From Verrucomicrobiota bacterium (lineage in GTDB: Bacteria; Verrucomicrobiota; Verrucomicrobiia; Chthoniobacterales; UBA6821): a stretch of DNA of 40,682 nucleotides. Position 1 is the first letter of the stretch. Every line of letters starts with the position of its first letter. Shown piece by piece: positions 24,186-32,607 of the stretch. The notes under the pieces were generated by a model, which made no database searches, had not been told where the DNA came from, and saw nothing but the letters and a program-made list of their open reading frames with translations. The translations under genes and the position numbers were made by a program. Location: NCBI GenBank assembly GCA_008933015.1, contig WBXH01000004.1, positions 1 to 40,682 on the forward strand. The letters run 5' to 3'.

Positions 24186-25472
24186 ATGCGATTTATTACT
24201 TTTAAGGATCGCGGCTTTGAGCGCGCTATTTCTGCCCTGAACCGGCAGGCCGAACCGCATTCAGAAGTCCGCGACACTGTTTCTGAAATCCTGACTTCGG
24301 TCCGCAAGAAAGGTGACGGCGCCCTGCTCGAATACACGCTTAAATTCGGCGGCCCCAAGATCACGGCAGCGAAGATCCAAGTCTCACCAACGGAGATCAA
24401 GCAGGCGCATACAACGCTCACGCCCAACGTGAAAAAAGCCCTTGCCGCCTCAATTGCCAATGTAACGGCCTTCGCCCGCAAGAGCCTCAGAAAAAACTGG
24501 TCGATGAAGAATGCCCAGGGAGCATCTGTTGGTGAGCGCTTCGATCCTCTTCCTCGAGTCGGTCTCTATATTCCGGGCGGGACAGCGCCCCTAGTTTCGA
24601 GCGCCATCATGACCTGTGGCTTTGCAAAAGCTGCAGGAGTTCCTGAAATTGTTGCAGTAACCCCAGCGGCGGCAGATGGCACGGTGGCTCCCGCCCTGAT
24701 GGCTGCCCTTGATCTCTGCGGGGCAACTGAAATCTACAGGGTAGGGGGTGCCCAAGCCATCGCAGCGCTTGCTTATGGTACAAAATCCATCCCGCCGGTG
24801 ACCAAGATCTTCGGTCCTGGAAATGCCTACGTTGTGGAAGCAAAGCGCCAGGTTTTCGGGCGTGTTGGTATCGATCTTCTTCCCGGGCCCAGCGAGGTTC
24901 TCGTAATCGCCGATGCCGGTGCAAATCCGGTTTGGGTAGCCGCCGATCTCCTTGCCCAGTCCGAGCATGGCACAGGGAGTGTGGTGATCCTTCTCAGTGA
25001 TTCTAAGAAGCTCATCGCATCCGTTGAGAAAGAAATAGAGCGCCAGTCAAAGCTTTCCACCCGCCCCGCGCATCTTGCTAAGGCGATGGCCAATGCCGTT
25101 CTGATCCTTGTAAGAGATATGAACCAGGCCGTGGAGATCGCAAATGGCTTTTCTGCCGAACACGTCTCGCTAGCCGTCCGCAAGCCAGAGCCCTTGGCGG
25201 CCAGACTAAACTCCGCAGGAGGCATCTTTCTGGGAGATATCTCACCAGTGGCTGCAGGCGACTTCCTTGCCGGCCCGAGTCACGAACTGCCCACGGGCGG
25301 CGCTGGGAAAGCCTTTGCAGGCCTCACGGCCGATCAGTTTCAGCGACGTACAAGCATCGTGCGCTTTGATGCTCCCGCCCTCAAAAAATCACTCCCATTC
25401 ATTGAAACCTTCTGCGAGATCGAGGGTCTTGATGCTCATGGCCGCTCGGTGAGTCTTCGATTGGGAGAATAG
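24186..25472 (+). CDS. hisD: Histidinol dehydrogenase
   Basis: Two-step NAD-dependent oxidation of histidinol to histidine. 428 residues, full family length. Visible: GLYIPGGTAPLVSSAIM, KIFGPGNAYVVEAKRQVFG, DLLPGPSEVLVIAD, AQSEHGTGS (Gln-His zinc ligand region), EHVSLAV (catalytic Glu-His), and the C-terminal LDAHGRSVSLR. No other his gene is nearby; it heads a run with folP, cdaA and glmM. The promoter sits 6 nt from the ATG and no ribosome binding site exists, so a leaderless message is predicted. Confidence 0.96.
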   Translation: MRFITFKDRGFERAISALNRQAEPHSEVRDTVSEILTSVRKKGDGALLEYTLKFGGPKITAAKIQVSPTEIKQAHTTLTPNVKKALAASIANVTAFARKSLRKNWSMKNAQGASVGERFDPLPRVGLYIPGGTAPLVSSAIMTCGFAKAAGVPEIVAVTPAAADGTVAPALMAALDLCGATEIYRVGGAQAIAALAYGTKSIPPVTKIFGPGNAYVVEAKRQVFGRVGIDLLPGPSEVLVIADAGANPVWVAADLLAQSEHGTGSVVILLSDSKKLIASVEKEIERQSKLSTRPAHLAKAMANAVLILVRDMNQAVEIANGFSAEHVSLAVRKPEPLAARLNSAGGIFLGDISPVAAGDFLAGPSHELPTGGAGKAFAGLTADQFQRRTSIVRFDAPALKKSLPFIETFCEIEGLDAHGRSVSLRLGE

Positions 25473-25511
25473 ACTTGGGCTTGCGGGTAACAGCTCATCA
25501 CCCTTGTCGCG

Positions 25512-26357
25512 ATGATTTGGAAATTCCGCAAGCATGTGATCGATCTCACCGCGCGGGGCATAATTATGGGTATCGTCAATGCGACCCCGGATTCATTTTC
25601 GGATGGGGGGTGCTTCCATGATCCCGATGAGGCGTGCAAACACGGACTGAAGCTTCTTAACGAGGGGGCTGATATTCTTGATATCGGGGGTGAGTCTACG
25701 AAGCCGGGCTCCATGCCCGTATCCGTTGAAAAAGAGCTCGGGAGAGTTATTCCGGTCATCCGGGCACTCCGGGCCCGGACGGACATACCCATTTCCGTTG
25801 ATACCTCTAAATCCGCAGTAGCCGAAGCCGCCTTGGAGGCCGGTGCTGATATCATCAATGATGTGACAGCATTACGAGGGGATCCTCGCATGGGTAATCT
25901 TGCGGCGAGATCCGGGGCAGGATTGATCCTGATGCACATGCAGGGTATTCCGGAGACGATGCAAAAAGCTCCATCTTACTACAATGATGACGTTGTCGGT
26001 GAGGTGGCAAAAAATCTTTCAGAACGGAGGGCTGCGGCCATAGGCTTCGGCGTGGATACGACCGCGATCATACTCGACCCGGGAATCGGCTTCGGAAAAA
26101 CTATCGCTCATAATCTGAGTCTTATCTGGGGTGTGCCGCGGCTCTCTTCGCTTGGAGCGCCCCTGCTGATAGGTCATTCCAGAAAATCTTTCCTCGGTGG
26201 CCATGCGGTCTGCGGGAGTCATGAGGATGCGCGTCTGCCGGCAGCGCTCGCTGTTACGGCTCTTGCCCGCCAACTTGGAGCGCGGCTGTTCCGCGTACAC
26301 GAGCCACGTCCGCATAAGGAAGCCCTTCGTATGACAGAGTCCATCCTGAACGCATGA
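25512..26357 (+). CDS. folP: Dihydropteroate synthase
   Basis: Joins 6-hydroxymethyl-dihydropterin pyrophosphate with p-aminobenzoate in folate synthesis; the target of sulfonamides. 281 residues. MGIVNATPDSFSDGG, GADILDIGGESTKPGS, VDTSKSAVAEAALEAGADIINDV, LDPGIGFGKT and LIGHSRKSFLG are all canonical. It begins 39 nt after hisD and overlaps cdaA by 4 nt (ATGA). No Shine-Dalgarno motif. Confidence 0.96.
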   Translation: MIWKFRKHVIDLTARGIIMGIVNATPDSFSDGGCFHDPDEACKHGLKLLNEGADILDIGGESTKPGSMPVSVEKELGRVIPVIRALRARTDIPISVDTSKSAVAEAALEAGADIINDVTALRGDPRMGNLAARSGAGLILMHMQGIPETMQKAPSYYNDDVVGEVAKNLSERRAAAIGFGVDTTAIILDPGIGFGKTIAHNLSLIWGVPRLSSLGAPLLIGHSRKSFLGGHAVCGSHEDARLPAALAVTALARQLGARLFRVHEPRPHKEALRMTESILNA

Positions 26358-27238
26358 AGGCCCTCTTCTCCGGAATGTTCGGGATGTTTCACGAGTATTG
26401 GACCTCGGGAATGGAGATCCTGATCATAGCCTCGATACTTTATTACATCTATCTCTACTTAAGGGGGACGCATGGCGCTCGCATCCTGATCGGTGTCGCC
26501 CTAGTCTTCCTGACCCTAAGCTTTATTTCTCAAGTGCTCGATCTGGCGGTGCTCGGATGGTTGCTGAGGAGCTTCTCCGTCTTTCTGGCGATCGCTCTGG
26601 TTGTCATTTTCCAGCCCGAGTTGCGCCGCGCCCTGAACGAACTGGGAAGTCATCGCTTTTTCACTACCGCGCTGCAGCGCCGAGAGGCTGTTGAGGAGCT
26701 GACCGATGCTGTCTTCGACCTCTCCAGCAAGGGATTCGGTGCGCTGATCGCCCTGGAGCGTGATATCAGTTTGAAACCCTTCTCCGAAAGCGGCGTTGAG
26801 CTGGATGCTGAATTTTCAAAAGAACTCCTCCTCACGATCTTTCACCCAAAGACAGTGCTCCATGACGGTGGGGTGATCGTGCGAGGCGAGCGGATAGTGG
26901 CCGCCGGTTGTATCTTTCCACTCACCCAGCGTGATGATCTGGACAGGGCAATCGGGCTAAGGCACCGAGCCGGCCTTGGTCTTTCAGAGGAATCGGATAC
27001 CATTGTCCTCATCGTTTCGGAGGAGAGCGGCCAAGTTTCGATTTGTCACTCGGGGGTTATTGAGCGCAACCTTAATGTCGAACGGTTCAGTAAGCGTCTT
27101 TCACAGCTTCTGCTCCTCGAAGAGAACAATGCGACGAATTCTTTTACACAACTGGAAGGAGAAACTGGTCTGCCTGCTCCTGGGCGCGGCCGTCTGGTAT
27201 CTCATTCGTCAAAATCTGGGTCCTCCTCCGGAGCGTAG
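26354..27238 (+). CDS. cdaA: Membrane diadenylate cyclase CdaA
   Basis: Makes the second messenger c-di-AMP from two ATP. 294 residues: three N-terminal membrane spans (ILIIASILYYIYLYL, ILIGVALVFLTLSF, LLRSFSVFLAIALVVIF), the family linker VIFQPELRRALNELG, then a DAC domain with LHDGGVIV and GLRHRAGLGL (ATP-binding motifs). The last ~35 residues are low-complexity and overlap another reading frame that encodes a CdaR-like peptide. The folP-cdaA-...-glmM order agrees with the known link of CdaA to GlmM and cell-wall precursor supply. Confidence 0.94.
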   Translation: MKALFSGMFGMFHEYWTSGMEILIIASILYYIYLYLRGTHGARILIGVALVFLTLSFISQVLDLAVLGWLLRSFSVFLAIALVVIFQPELRRALNELGSHRFFTTALQRREAVEELTDAVFDLSSKGFGALIALERDISLKPFSESGVELDAEFSKELLLTIFHPKTVLHDGGVIVRGERIVAAGCIFPLTQRDDLDRAIGLRHRAGLGLSEESDTIVLIVSEESGQVSICHSGVIERNLNVERFSKRLSQLLLLEENNATNSFTQLEGETGLPAPGRGRLVSHSSKSGSSSGA

Positions 27239-27323
27239 AGCTCTGCACGCAGACAGTTCACAACCGGCCTTCGAGTCTTCTTCAAAGCACGGGGCAAAGA
27301 ACACGAAAAAAACCACGGATTAA
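27129..27323 (+). CDS. Mini CdaR/YbbR-like single-span membrane protein
   Basis: 64 residues, recovered as the C-terminal part of a longer track ORF. It starts MRRILLHNWKEKLVCLLLGA and continues AVWYLIRQNL, strongly resembling the N-terminal membrane helix of CdaR (YbbR) proteins, which begin with a basic -NW-KL- stretch and a single span. The YbbR domains that should follow are absent; only a polar 35-residue tail (Pro, Ser, Lys rich) remains. It overlaps the end of cdaA by 110 nt in another frame and ends 3 nt before glmM, exactly the place cdaR holds in cdaA-cdaR-glmM operons. GAAGAG lies 4 nt before the ATG. Confidence 0.6.
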   Translation: MRRILLHNWKEKLVCLLLGAAVWYLIRQNLGPPPERRALHADSSQPAFESSSKHGAKNTKKTTD

Positions 27324-27326
27324 TTC

Positions 27327-28685
27327 ATGGCCGAACGCATCCTTTTTGGAACGGATGGAATCAGGGGTATTGCCAACCGCTACCCCGTGACGCCGGAGGT
27401 AGCCTTGAGGCTGGGAAGAGCCGTGGGATTTCTATTCAGTAAGGAGGGGCGAGAACGACCTTGTTTTGTGGTCGGTCGCGACACGCGCCTCTCGGGTGGC
27501 ATGCTGGAGGACGCATTGGTTGCCGGCCTCAATTCAGCTGGAGCTGACGCTCTGCTTGCTGGCGTATTGCCCACCCCGGGAGTGGCAACACTAGTCCGCG
27601 AACTTCATGCGCAGGGAGGCGTTGTCATCTCAGCCTCACATAATCCCGCCGAGGATAACGGACTCAAACTTTTTGGCGCAGATGGCTACAAGTTTGATGA
27701 TGTGGTGGAAGAGCGACTGGAGGCCCTGATCCTAACCTCCGAGATCGACGGATTACGCCCTCGTGGGGACGAAGTCGGAATCAAGCGCATAATCGCCGAT
27801 GCCTCTCAGCGCTATGGCGCTTGCGTGATGGCGGGTGTTCCCGGCATGGCCCTGCATGGCATGAAGATCGCGGTCGATTGCGCAAACGGAGCCTCGTTCA
27901 GAACAACCCCAGAAGTGCTGCAAAAACTAGGCGCTTCAGTGTTGGCATTCCACGATTCACCTAATGGACTCAATATCAACGATTCATGCGGCAGCACCCA
28001 TCCCGGAGAGATCGCCAGACTTGTCCTTGAAACCGGAGCGCAGGCTGGGATTTCTCATGATGGTGATGCCGACCGGTTAGTTCTCGTTGATGAAAAGGGG
28101 GGAGTTCTCGATGGTGATGAGATTCTTGCAATGACTGCCCTTGATGGGTTGAAACGCGGAACTCTTGCGGGAAAGACTTTGGTAGCCACCGTAATGAGTA
28201 ATTTCGGTCTCGATGAGTGCCTAGCTTCTGCTGGAGGCTCTGTACTGCGAACTGCCGTCGGTGACCGCTATGTGGTTGAGGCGATGAGAAAGGGCAACTT
28301 CTCGATCGGAGGGGAACAGAGCGGTCACCTGATCTTTCGTGATCATGGGACGACCGGCGACGGGTTGCTTGCCGCTCTTCAGGTTCTTCGGATCATGACT
28401 GAGAGTGGGAAGCAGCTCAGCGAGCTTCGCCTCTGTCTTAAAAAATATCCTCAGGCCCAGAGAAATCTGACCGTAAAGTTCAAGCCCTCTCTTGAGACGT
28501 TACCCGAGGTTTCGGCTCTTATCGCGAAAACGGAAAAATCTCTGGCAGGCAAGGGACGTGTTCTCCTGCGGTATTCCGGCACGGAACCCAAAGTAAGGCT
28601 TCTGATCGAGGGGCCTAACCAGATGATGATCAACGCCGCTGCTGATGCTATTGCTGCCGCCTTGAACAAGTCCATCGGGGGTTAG
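27327..28685 (+). CDS. glmM: Phosphoglucosamine mutase
   Basis: Interconverts glucosamine 6-phosphate and 1-phosphate for UDP-GlcNAc, peptidoglycan and LPS. 452 residues, family length. FGTDGIRG, the active-site serine loop ISASHNPAEDNGLKLFG, the metal loop HDGDADRLVLVD, the sugar loop GGEQSGHLIF and the phosphate loop RYSGTEPKVR are all seen. It follows the mini-cdaR-like ORF by 3 nt. It is the last gene of the hisD run; no clear terminator follows before the convergent malonyl-CoA decarboxylase gene. Confidence 0.96.
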   Translation: MAERILFGTDGIRGIANRYPVTPEVALRLGRAVGFLFSKEGRERPCFVVGRDTRLSGGMLEDALVAGLNSAGADALLAGVLPTPGVATLVRELHAQGGVVISASHNPAEDNGLKLFGADGYKFDDVVEERLEALILTSEIDGLRPRGDEVGIKRIIADASQRYGACVMAGVPGMALHGMKIAVDCANGASFRTTPEVLQKLGASVLAFHDSPNGLNINDSCGSTHPGEIARLVLETGAQAGISHDGDADRLVLVDEKGGVLDGDEILAMTALDGLKRGTLAGKTLVATVMSNFGLDECLASAGGSVLRTAVGDRYVVEAMRKGNFSIGGEQSGHLIFRDHGTTGDGLLAALQVLRIMTESGKQLSELRLCLKKYPQAQRNLTVKFKPSLETLPEVSALIAKTEKSLAGKGRVLLRYSGTEPKVRLLIEGPNQMMINAAADAIAAALNKSIGG

Positions 28686-28754
28686 GGGGCGTAATATAGC
28701 CGCTTCTTACGCAAGGAGGGCTTCTTACCTTAAGCCTATGCCAAGGGCTCTATG

Positions 28755-30044
28755 TCAGAAGGGCCTGGTCACCCCTCGCGAGTGAACGACTTCCCCCTTA
28801 ACGAAGCGCTCGTGATTTTCTTCCACGCGATCTAGGTCATAGAGGTAGTTCACCATGATGCCCGCAGATTCTCGGAGTCCTTTCTTGGAGAGGTCTGCGG
28901 CCCAATTGAGGCGGTAGAGTTTGGCTCCGTTTCCAAGATGAAACTTAGCAACCGGATTCCCTCCCTTTTTTGAGGAACAGTGAATCAGGTACAAGGAGCA
29001 AAGAGCGGAGAGGGCCTCACATTCCTTTCGGTTTGCCTGCGTGGGCATCCATCCCTCGCCCAGACGTTGCGGCCATGCTTTCTCCTTAAGATTAAGAGCA
29101 CGTATGGCTTCCTCTATCCGCTCAACAAGCGCCGGAGTCTTAACCGAATTATCCAAAGGCGCTCCAGATGCCGCCCATTCCATAAATCCCGGGATGGGTG
29201 AGAGGGTGACAAAAGTTTTAAGTGCCGGAAATTCCGTTTTCAGTTGGGCCGCTACCCGTTTGATAAGGAAATTCCCGAGAGAAACGCTACGAAGTCCCGG
29301 TTCGCAGTTGCTGATGGAATAGAAGGCTGCAACTTTGAATTTTCCACTCTCCAAGGGAGCGGATTTTTTATCAACTAAGGGGCCTATTCGATCGGGTATT
29401 TCTGACAGTAGGGCGACTTCAACGAAAATAAGGGGTTCCTCGGGAAGTTGGGGGTGAAAGAAGGCGAAGCAGCGACGGTCGGGTTGTAGACGCCGACGGA
29501 GATCTTCCCACCCGTCGATTTCGTGGACGGCTTCCTGCTCGATGATTTTTTCGAGAATCTGGGCCGGAGATTGCCAGTCCACGCGGTGCATCTTGAGGAA
29601 CCCGGGATTAAACCAGGAAGTCAGAAGATGACGGAAATCCTGATCAACAGCGGCGAATTCGGGATGTTTATCGAGAAGTTTCAATAGGTTCCTCCGCATG
29701 GTGAGAACGGCACGGGTTCCCTCAGGAGCCCTATTAATACGACGAAGAAGCTCCTGACGGGGAGTTTCGGCAACCTTTGTCAAGGTGATCAGATTTAGGG
29801 CATTGGGGTCTTCCGCATAGGCCTGGGCGGCCTTGAGAACGGCCTCTGGTTCAGGATTAAACTCCAATGCTAGGGCTCGATAAAAATCAACGCGCTGGGT
29901 TTCTTCGAGTTCCTGAAACTGGTGCATGACCTCTAGTGCCATGCTTGTGCTATTGGATTCCCCTCTTTCTGAAATCAGCTTTTTGGCGGCAGTCACCGCC
30001 CGTGCCAACTGCTTGGAACCAGTGAATCGTTCGAAAAATGACAT
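28755..30044 (-). CDS. Malonyl-CoA decarboxylase
   Basis: Converts malonyl-CoA to acetyl-CoA and CO2. 429 residues from ATG 30044 (MSFFERFTG); the track start is 30 codons earlier. An N-terminal helical domain (to ~150) precedes the acetyltransferase-like catalytic domain. Family landmarks: FYSISNCEPGLRSVSLGNFLIK, FVTLSPIPGFMEW (catalytic Ser region) and VAKFHLGNGA (catalytic His region) with SAGIMVNYLYDL near the end. Divergent from the CoA-transferase/madLM genes, which supply activation and transport of malonate. No Shine-Dalgarno motif. Confidence 0.93.
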   Translation of the reverse strand: MSFFERFTGSKQLARAVTAAKKLISERGESNSTSMALEVMHQFQELEETQRVDFYRALALEFNPEPEAVLKAAQAYAEDPNALNLITLTKVAETPRQELLRRINRAPEGTRAVLTMRRNLLKLLDKHPEFAAVDQDFRHLLTSWFNPGFLKMHRVDWQSPAQILEKIIEQEAVHEIDGWEDLRRRLQPDRRCFAFFHPQLPEEPLIFVEVALLSEIPDRIGPLVDKKSAPLESGKFKVAAFYSISNCEPGLRSVSLGNFLIKRVAAQLKTEFPALKTFVTLSPIPGFMEWAASGAPLDNSVKTPALVERIEEAIRALNLKEKAWPQRLGEGWMPTQANRKECEALSALCSLYLIHCSSKKGGNPVAKFHLGNGAKLYRLNWAADLSKKGLRESAGIMVNYLYDLDRVEENHERFVKGEVVHSRGVTRPF

Positions 30045-30193
30045 GGAGGAATGGTTGAAAGCTTTAGCCGAAATGTGGAGGAGTCTTTTCTCTTTGTCTA
30101 GCAAGCAAGCTCCGGATGATTTCTCTGCTTGCATGGGGCTTTATGCATAGAAATGCTTAGCAGGATCGTTTCGATATCTTCGCCAGCACCCCC
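30045..30193. promoter_or_regulatory. Divergent control region of the malonate genes
   Basis: 149 nt between two divergent start codons, so it must hold both promoters. It contains a TATGCATA palindrome (~30142) and the inverted pair GCAAGC...GCTTGC about 20 nt apart, possible regulator sites. No convincing -35/-10 pair was found. No regulator gene lies beside the cluster. Confidence 0.35.
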
Positions 30194-31357
30194 ATGACTA
30201 ACCCCTCCCGCTCCTCCGGGCCTCTTGCCGGCATTGTCGTTCTCGATCTATCCCGAATCTTAGCTGGGCCCTATTGCACGCTTCTAATGGCTGAGATGGG
30301 GGCTCGTGTGATCAAGGTCGAGCCACCCAAAGGGGGCGATGATGCGCGCGCCTATGGTCCCTTCGTGAATGGGAAATCCGCCTACTTTGCCTCGATCAAC
30401 CGAGGCAAAGAGAGCATCGCACTCGATCTCAAAAATGATGCTGATCGGAAAATCTTGGAGGGGTTGCTCGAAAAGGCGGATGTCATCGTTGAAAATTTCC
30501 GGCCCGGAACGATGGAGCGACTGGGTTACGGGTGGGAAACTCTGCATGTGAAATACCCGAGACTGATCTATGCCGCAGCTTCGGGCTTTGGTCATACCGG
30601 TCCTAATTCGAAAGACCCCGCCTACGACATGGTGATGCAGGGTCTCGGTGGAATGATGAGCATCACGGGTCACGAGGGGGGCGATCCGGCCCGGGTTGGC
30701 ATGTCTATCGGGGATATCGGTGCCGGACTCTACACGGCGATTGCCGTGAATGCGGCGCTAGTTCATCGATTGACCACTGGTGAAGCCACCAAGGTGGACA
30801 TCGCCATGTTCGACTGTCAACTGGCACTCCTTGAAAATGCCATCATGCGGTACAACGTGGAGGGTGAGGTTCCCGGACCGCTTGGAGCAAGGCATCCGAC
30901 AATCACTCCTTTCCAAGCTTTCCGTGCTGCGGATGGACCGATCATCATTGCTGCCGGAAACGATGGTCTGTTCGTGAAGATGTGCGAGGCTCTTGCCTGT
31001 CCCGACATGGCGGCCAACCCCGACTATGCCACCAATGCGTGGAGGCTCAAAAATCTTCAACTCCTCCAGAAGGAGATCGGGGAGGTGCTGAAAACCAAAA
31101 GTGTTGCCGAATGGGTGACGATTCTGGCGGCAGCAGGTGTGCCGAGCGGTCCCATCAATTCTGTAGCGCAGGCAATCAAACACCCGCAGGTGAGTCCACG
31201 GAATATGCTCGTTGAGGTTCCTGATGGCAGTGGTGGGACGCTCAAACTGGTCGGTAATCCCCTTAAGATATCGGGATTTGAGGATCCGTCCACTCGCGCT
31301 CAGGCTCCTGATCTGGATGGGAATCGGAATGATATTCTCTCTTGGATCGGCGGCTAG
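30194..31357 (+). CDS. CaiB/BaiF family (class III) CoA-transferase, probably malonate-specific
   Basis: 387 residues. Class III features: VVLDLSRILAGPYCTLLMAEMGA, VIKVEPPKGGDDARAYGP, DLKNDADRKILEGLLEKADV with NFRPGTMERLGYG, and the catalytic Asp in VGMSIGDIGAGLY. Family members move CoA between carboxylic acids. The neighbours (malonyl-CoA decarboxylase, madL, madM) point to malonate as acceptor, with acetyl-CoA or succinyl-CoA as donor; this is inference. It would replace malonyl-CoA synthetase (MatB) or the Mdc/Mad acyl-carrier systems. The start follows cacccccATG with no Shine-Dalgarno motif. Confidence 0.87.
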   Translation: MTNPSRSSGPLAGIVVLDLSRILAGPYCTLLMAEMGARVIKVEPPKGGDDARAYGPFVNGKSAYFASINRGKESIALDLKNDADRKILEGLLEKADVIVENFRPGTMERLGYGWETLHVKYPRLIYAAASGFGHTGPNSKDPAYDMVMQGLGGMMSITGHEGGDPARVGMSIGDIGAGLYTAIAVNAALVHRLTTGEATKVDIAMFDCQLALLENAIMRYNVEGEVPGPLGARHPTITPFQAFRAADGPIIIAAGNDGLFVKMCEALACPDMAANPDYATNAWRLKNLQLLQKEIGEVLKTKSVAEWVTILAAAGVPSGPINSVAQAIKHPQVSPRNMLVEVPDGSGGTLKLVGNPLKISGFEDPSTRAQAPDLDGNRNDILSWIGG

Positions 31358-31395
31358 CGGTTAGTTTTCAGGATAAAAAAGCAACCCTTACCCCC

Positions 31396-31803
31396 ATGAT
31401 GATTTACGGCACGGCCCTTCTCGCCATCTGTACCCTGATCGGTATCTCCATCGGAGAAGAGCTTGGGTCATTCCTAGGCGTGAAGGCTAATGTCGGAGGA
31501 GTTGGCTTTGCCATGCTCCTGCTTATCCTAACGACGTCCTGGCTTATAAAAAGGGGCCGATTCAGACCACTCTCCGCCGAGGGCATCCAGTTTTGGAGCG
31601 GTATCTATATTCCAATTGTTGTTGCGATGTCTGCCAAGCAGAACGTCGTCGTTGCGATGAAGGGTGGTCCCGCCGCAATCGTTGCCGGTGTTTTGGGGGT
31701 GGGGATCAGCTTTGCCATGATTCCCTACGTCAACCGGATCGGAGCCCCCAAGGATGCGCTGCCTGCCAAGCTGGAGGAAGTCCCGACGGAGAATATGCGA
31801 TGA
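31396..31803 (+). CDS. madL: Malonate transporter subunit MadL
   Basis: 135 residues from ATG 31396: MMIYGTALLAICTLIGISIGE, GVKANVGGVGFAMLLLIL, then a span around FWSGIYIPIVVAMSAKQNVV and GGPAAIVAGVLGVGISFAMIP. Four hydrophobic segments. With MadM it forms a two-component malonate carrier, sodium-dependent in Malonomonas rubra. The ATGA overlap with madM is typical of obligate partners. It lies 38 nt after the CoA-transferase gene. Confidence 0.92.
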   Translation: MMIYGTALLAICTLIGISIGEELGSFLGVKANVGGVGFAMLLLILTTSWLIKRGRFRPLSAEGIQFWSGIYIPIVVAMSAKQNVVVAMKGGPAAIVAGVLGVGISFAMIPYVNRIGAPKDALPAKLEEVPTENMR

Positions 31804-32564
31804 TTGAGTTGCTGCGACATACGATGGAAGCGAATGGCCTGCTTACGGCGTTCGTTGTTGTTGGCGTGATGATGTGGGTCTCCAACTGGATTTCCAAGAC
31901 TTTGACCGGCGGGCGATTGCATGGCTCGGCGATCGCCGTTTTCGGCGGTCTTATCCTGGCCTACGTTGGAGGGGTCACCACCGGCGGAAAAAACGGGATC
32001 ACGGACATTCCTTTTTTTGCTGGAATAGGCTTGATGGGTGGAGCGATGTTTCGGGATTTCGCTATCGTCGCTACAGCGTTTGGGGCCTCCTTTGAGGATC
32101 TCAAGCGATCCGGGGTTTCCGTGATGATCGCGCTTGCACTCGGCATCACCGTCTCATTTGTTAGCGGTGCTGGTGCGGCTTATGCCTTCGGTTACCATGA
32201 TGCGGTTACTCTTTGTACGATCGGTGCAGGTGCCGCCACCTATATTGTCGGTCCGGTAACGGGCACTGCACTGGGCGCTAGCTCTGAAGCAATAGCCTTG
32301 AGCATCGCTGCCGGGCTGGTGAAGGCAATCGTCGTGATGATTGCCACGCCCCACCTGGCTAAAAAACTTCAACTCAATAACCCTCATACCGCCATGGTCT
32401 ATGGTGGCATGATGGGAACCCATAGCGGGATTGCGGCCGGCCTGCAGGCGACCGATCCCAAGCTTATGCCCTACGGGCTGATGGCTGCAGCTTTCTACAC
32501 CGGGTTAGGCTGTCTGGTCTGCCCATCAATCTTTTATTTTATACTTCTACGGCTATTACCTTAG
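31800..32564 (+). CDS. madM: Malonate transporter subunit MadM
   Basis: 254 residues from ATG 31800, polytopic (about seven spans). The N-terminal TAFVVVGVMMWVSNWISKTLT, the glycine-rich FAGIGLMGGAMFRDFAI and IGAGAATYIVGPVTGTALGASSE, and the late MVYGGMMGTHSGIAAGLQATD are characteristic. The long track ORF starts inside madL in another frame and is not used. It completes the malonate uptake pair. Confidence 0.92.
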   Translation: MIELLRHTMEANGLLTAFVVVGVMMWVSNWISKTLTGGRLHGSAIAVFGGLILAYVGGVTTGGKNGITDIPFFAGIGLMGGAMFRDFAIVATAFGASFEDLKRSGVSVMIALALGITVSFVSGAGAAYAFGYHDAVTLCTIGAGAATYIVGPVTGTALGASSEAIALSIAAGLVKAIVVMIATPHLAKKLQLNNPHTAMVYGGMMGTHSGIAAGLQATDPKLMPYGLMAAAFYTGLGCLVCPSIFYFILLRLLP

Positions 32565-32573
32565 TAGTTTTAA

Positions 32574-32600
32574 GGAGATCGGCGCTCTCCGACGATTTTT
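32574..32600 (+). terminator. Possible terminator after madM
   Basis: GGAGA, 7 nt loop, TCTCC, 5 nt, TTTTT. The stem is short, but the T-run and the position before a convergent gene fit a terminator. Confidence 0.35.
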
Positions 32601-32607
32601 CCCTGAT

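Noticed and set aside
28686-28754. Terminator between glmM and the convergent decarboxylase
   Set aside because: Only 4-bp stems and a short direct repeat (GCTTCTTAC twice); nothing convincing.
31593-31799. N-terminal extension of the madM ORF (69 residues)
   Set aside because: Lies inside madL in another frame and is Cys/Arg-rich; the ATG at 31800 gives the expected MadM start.
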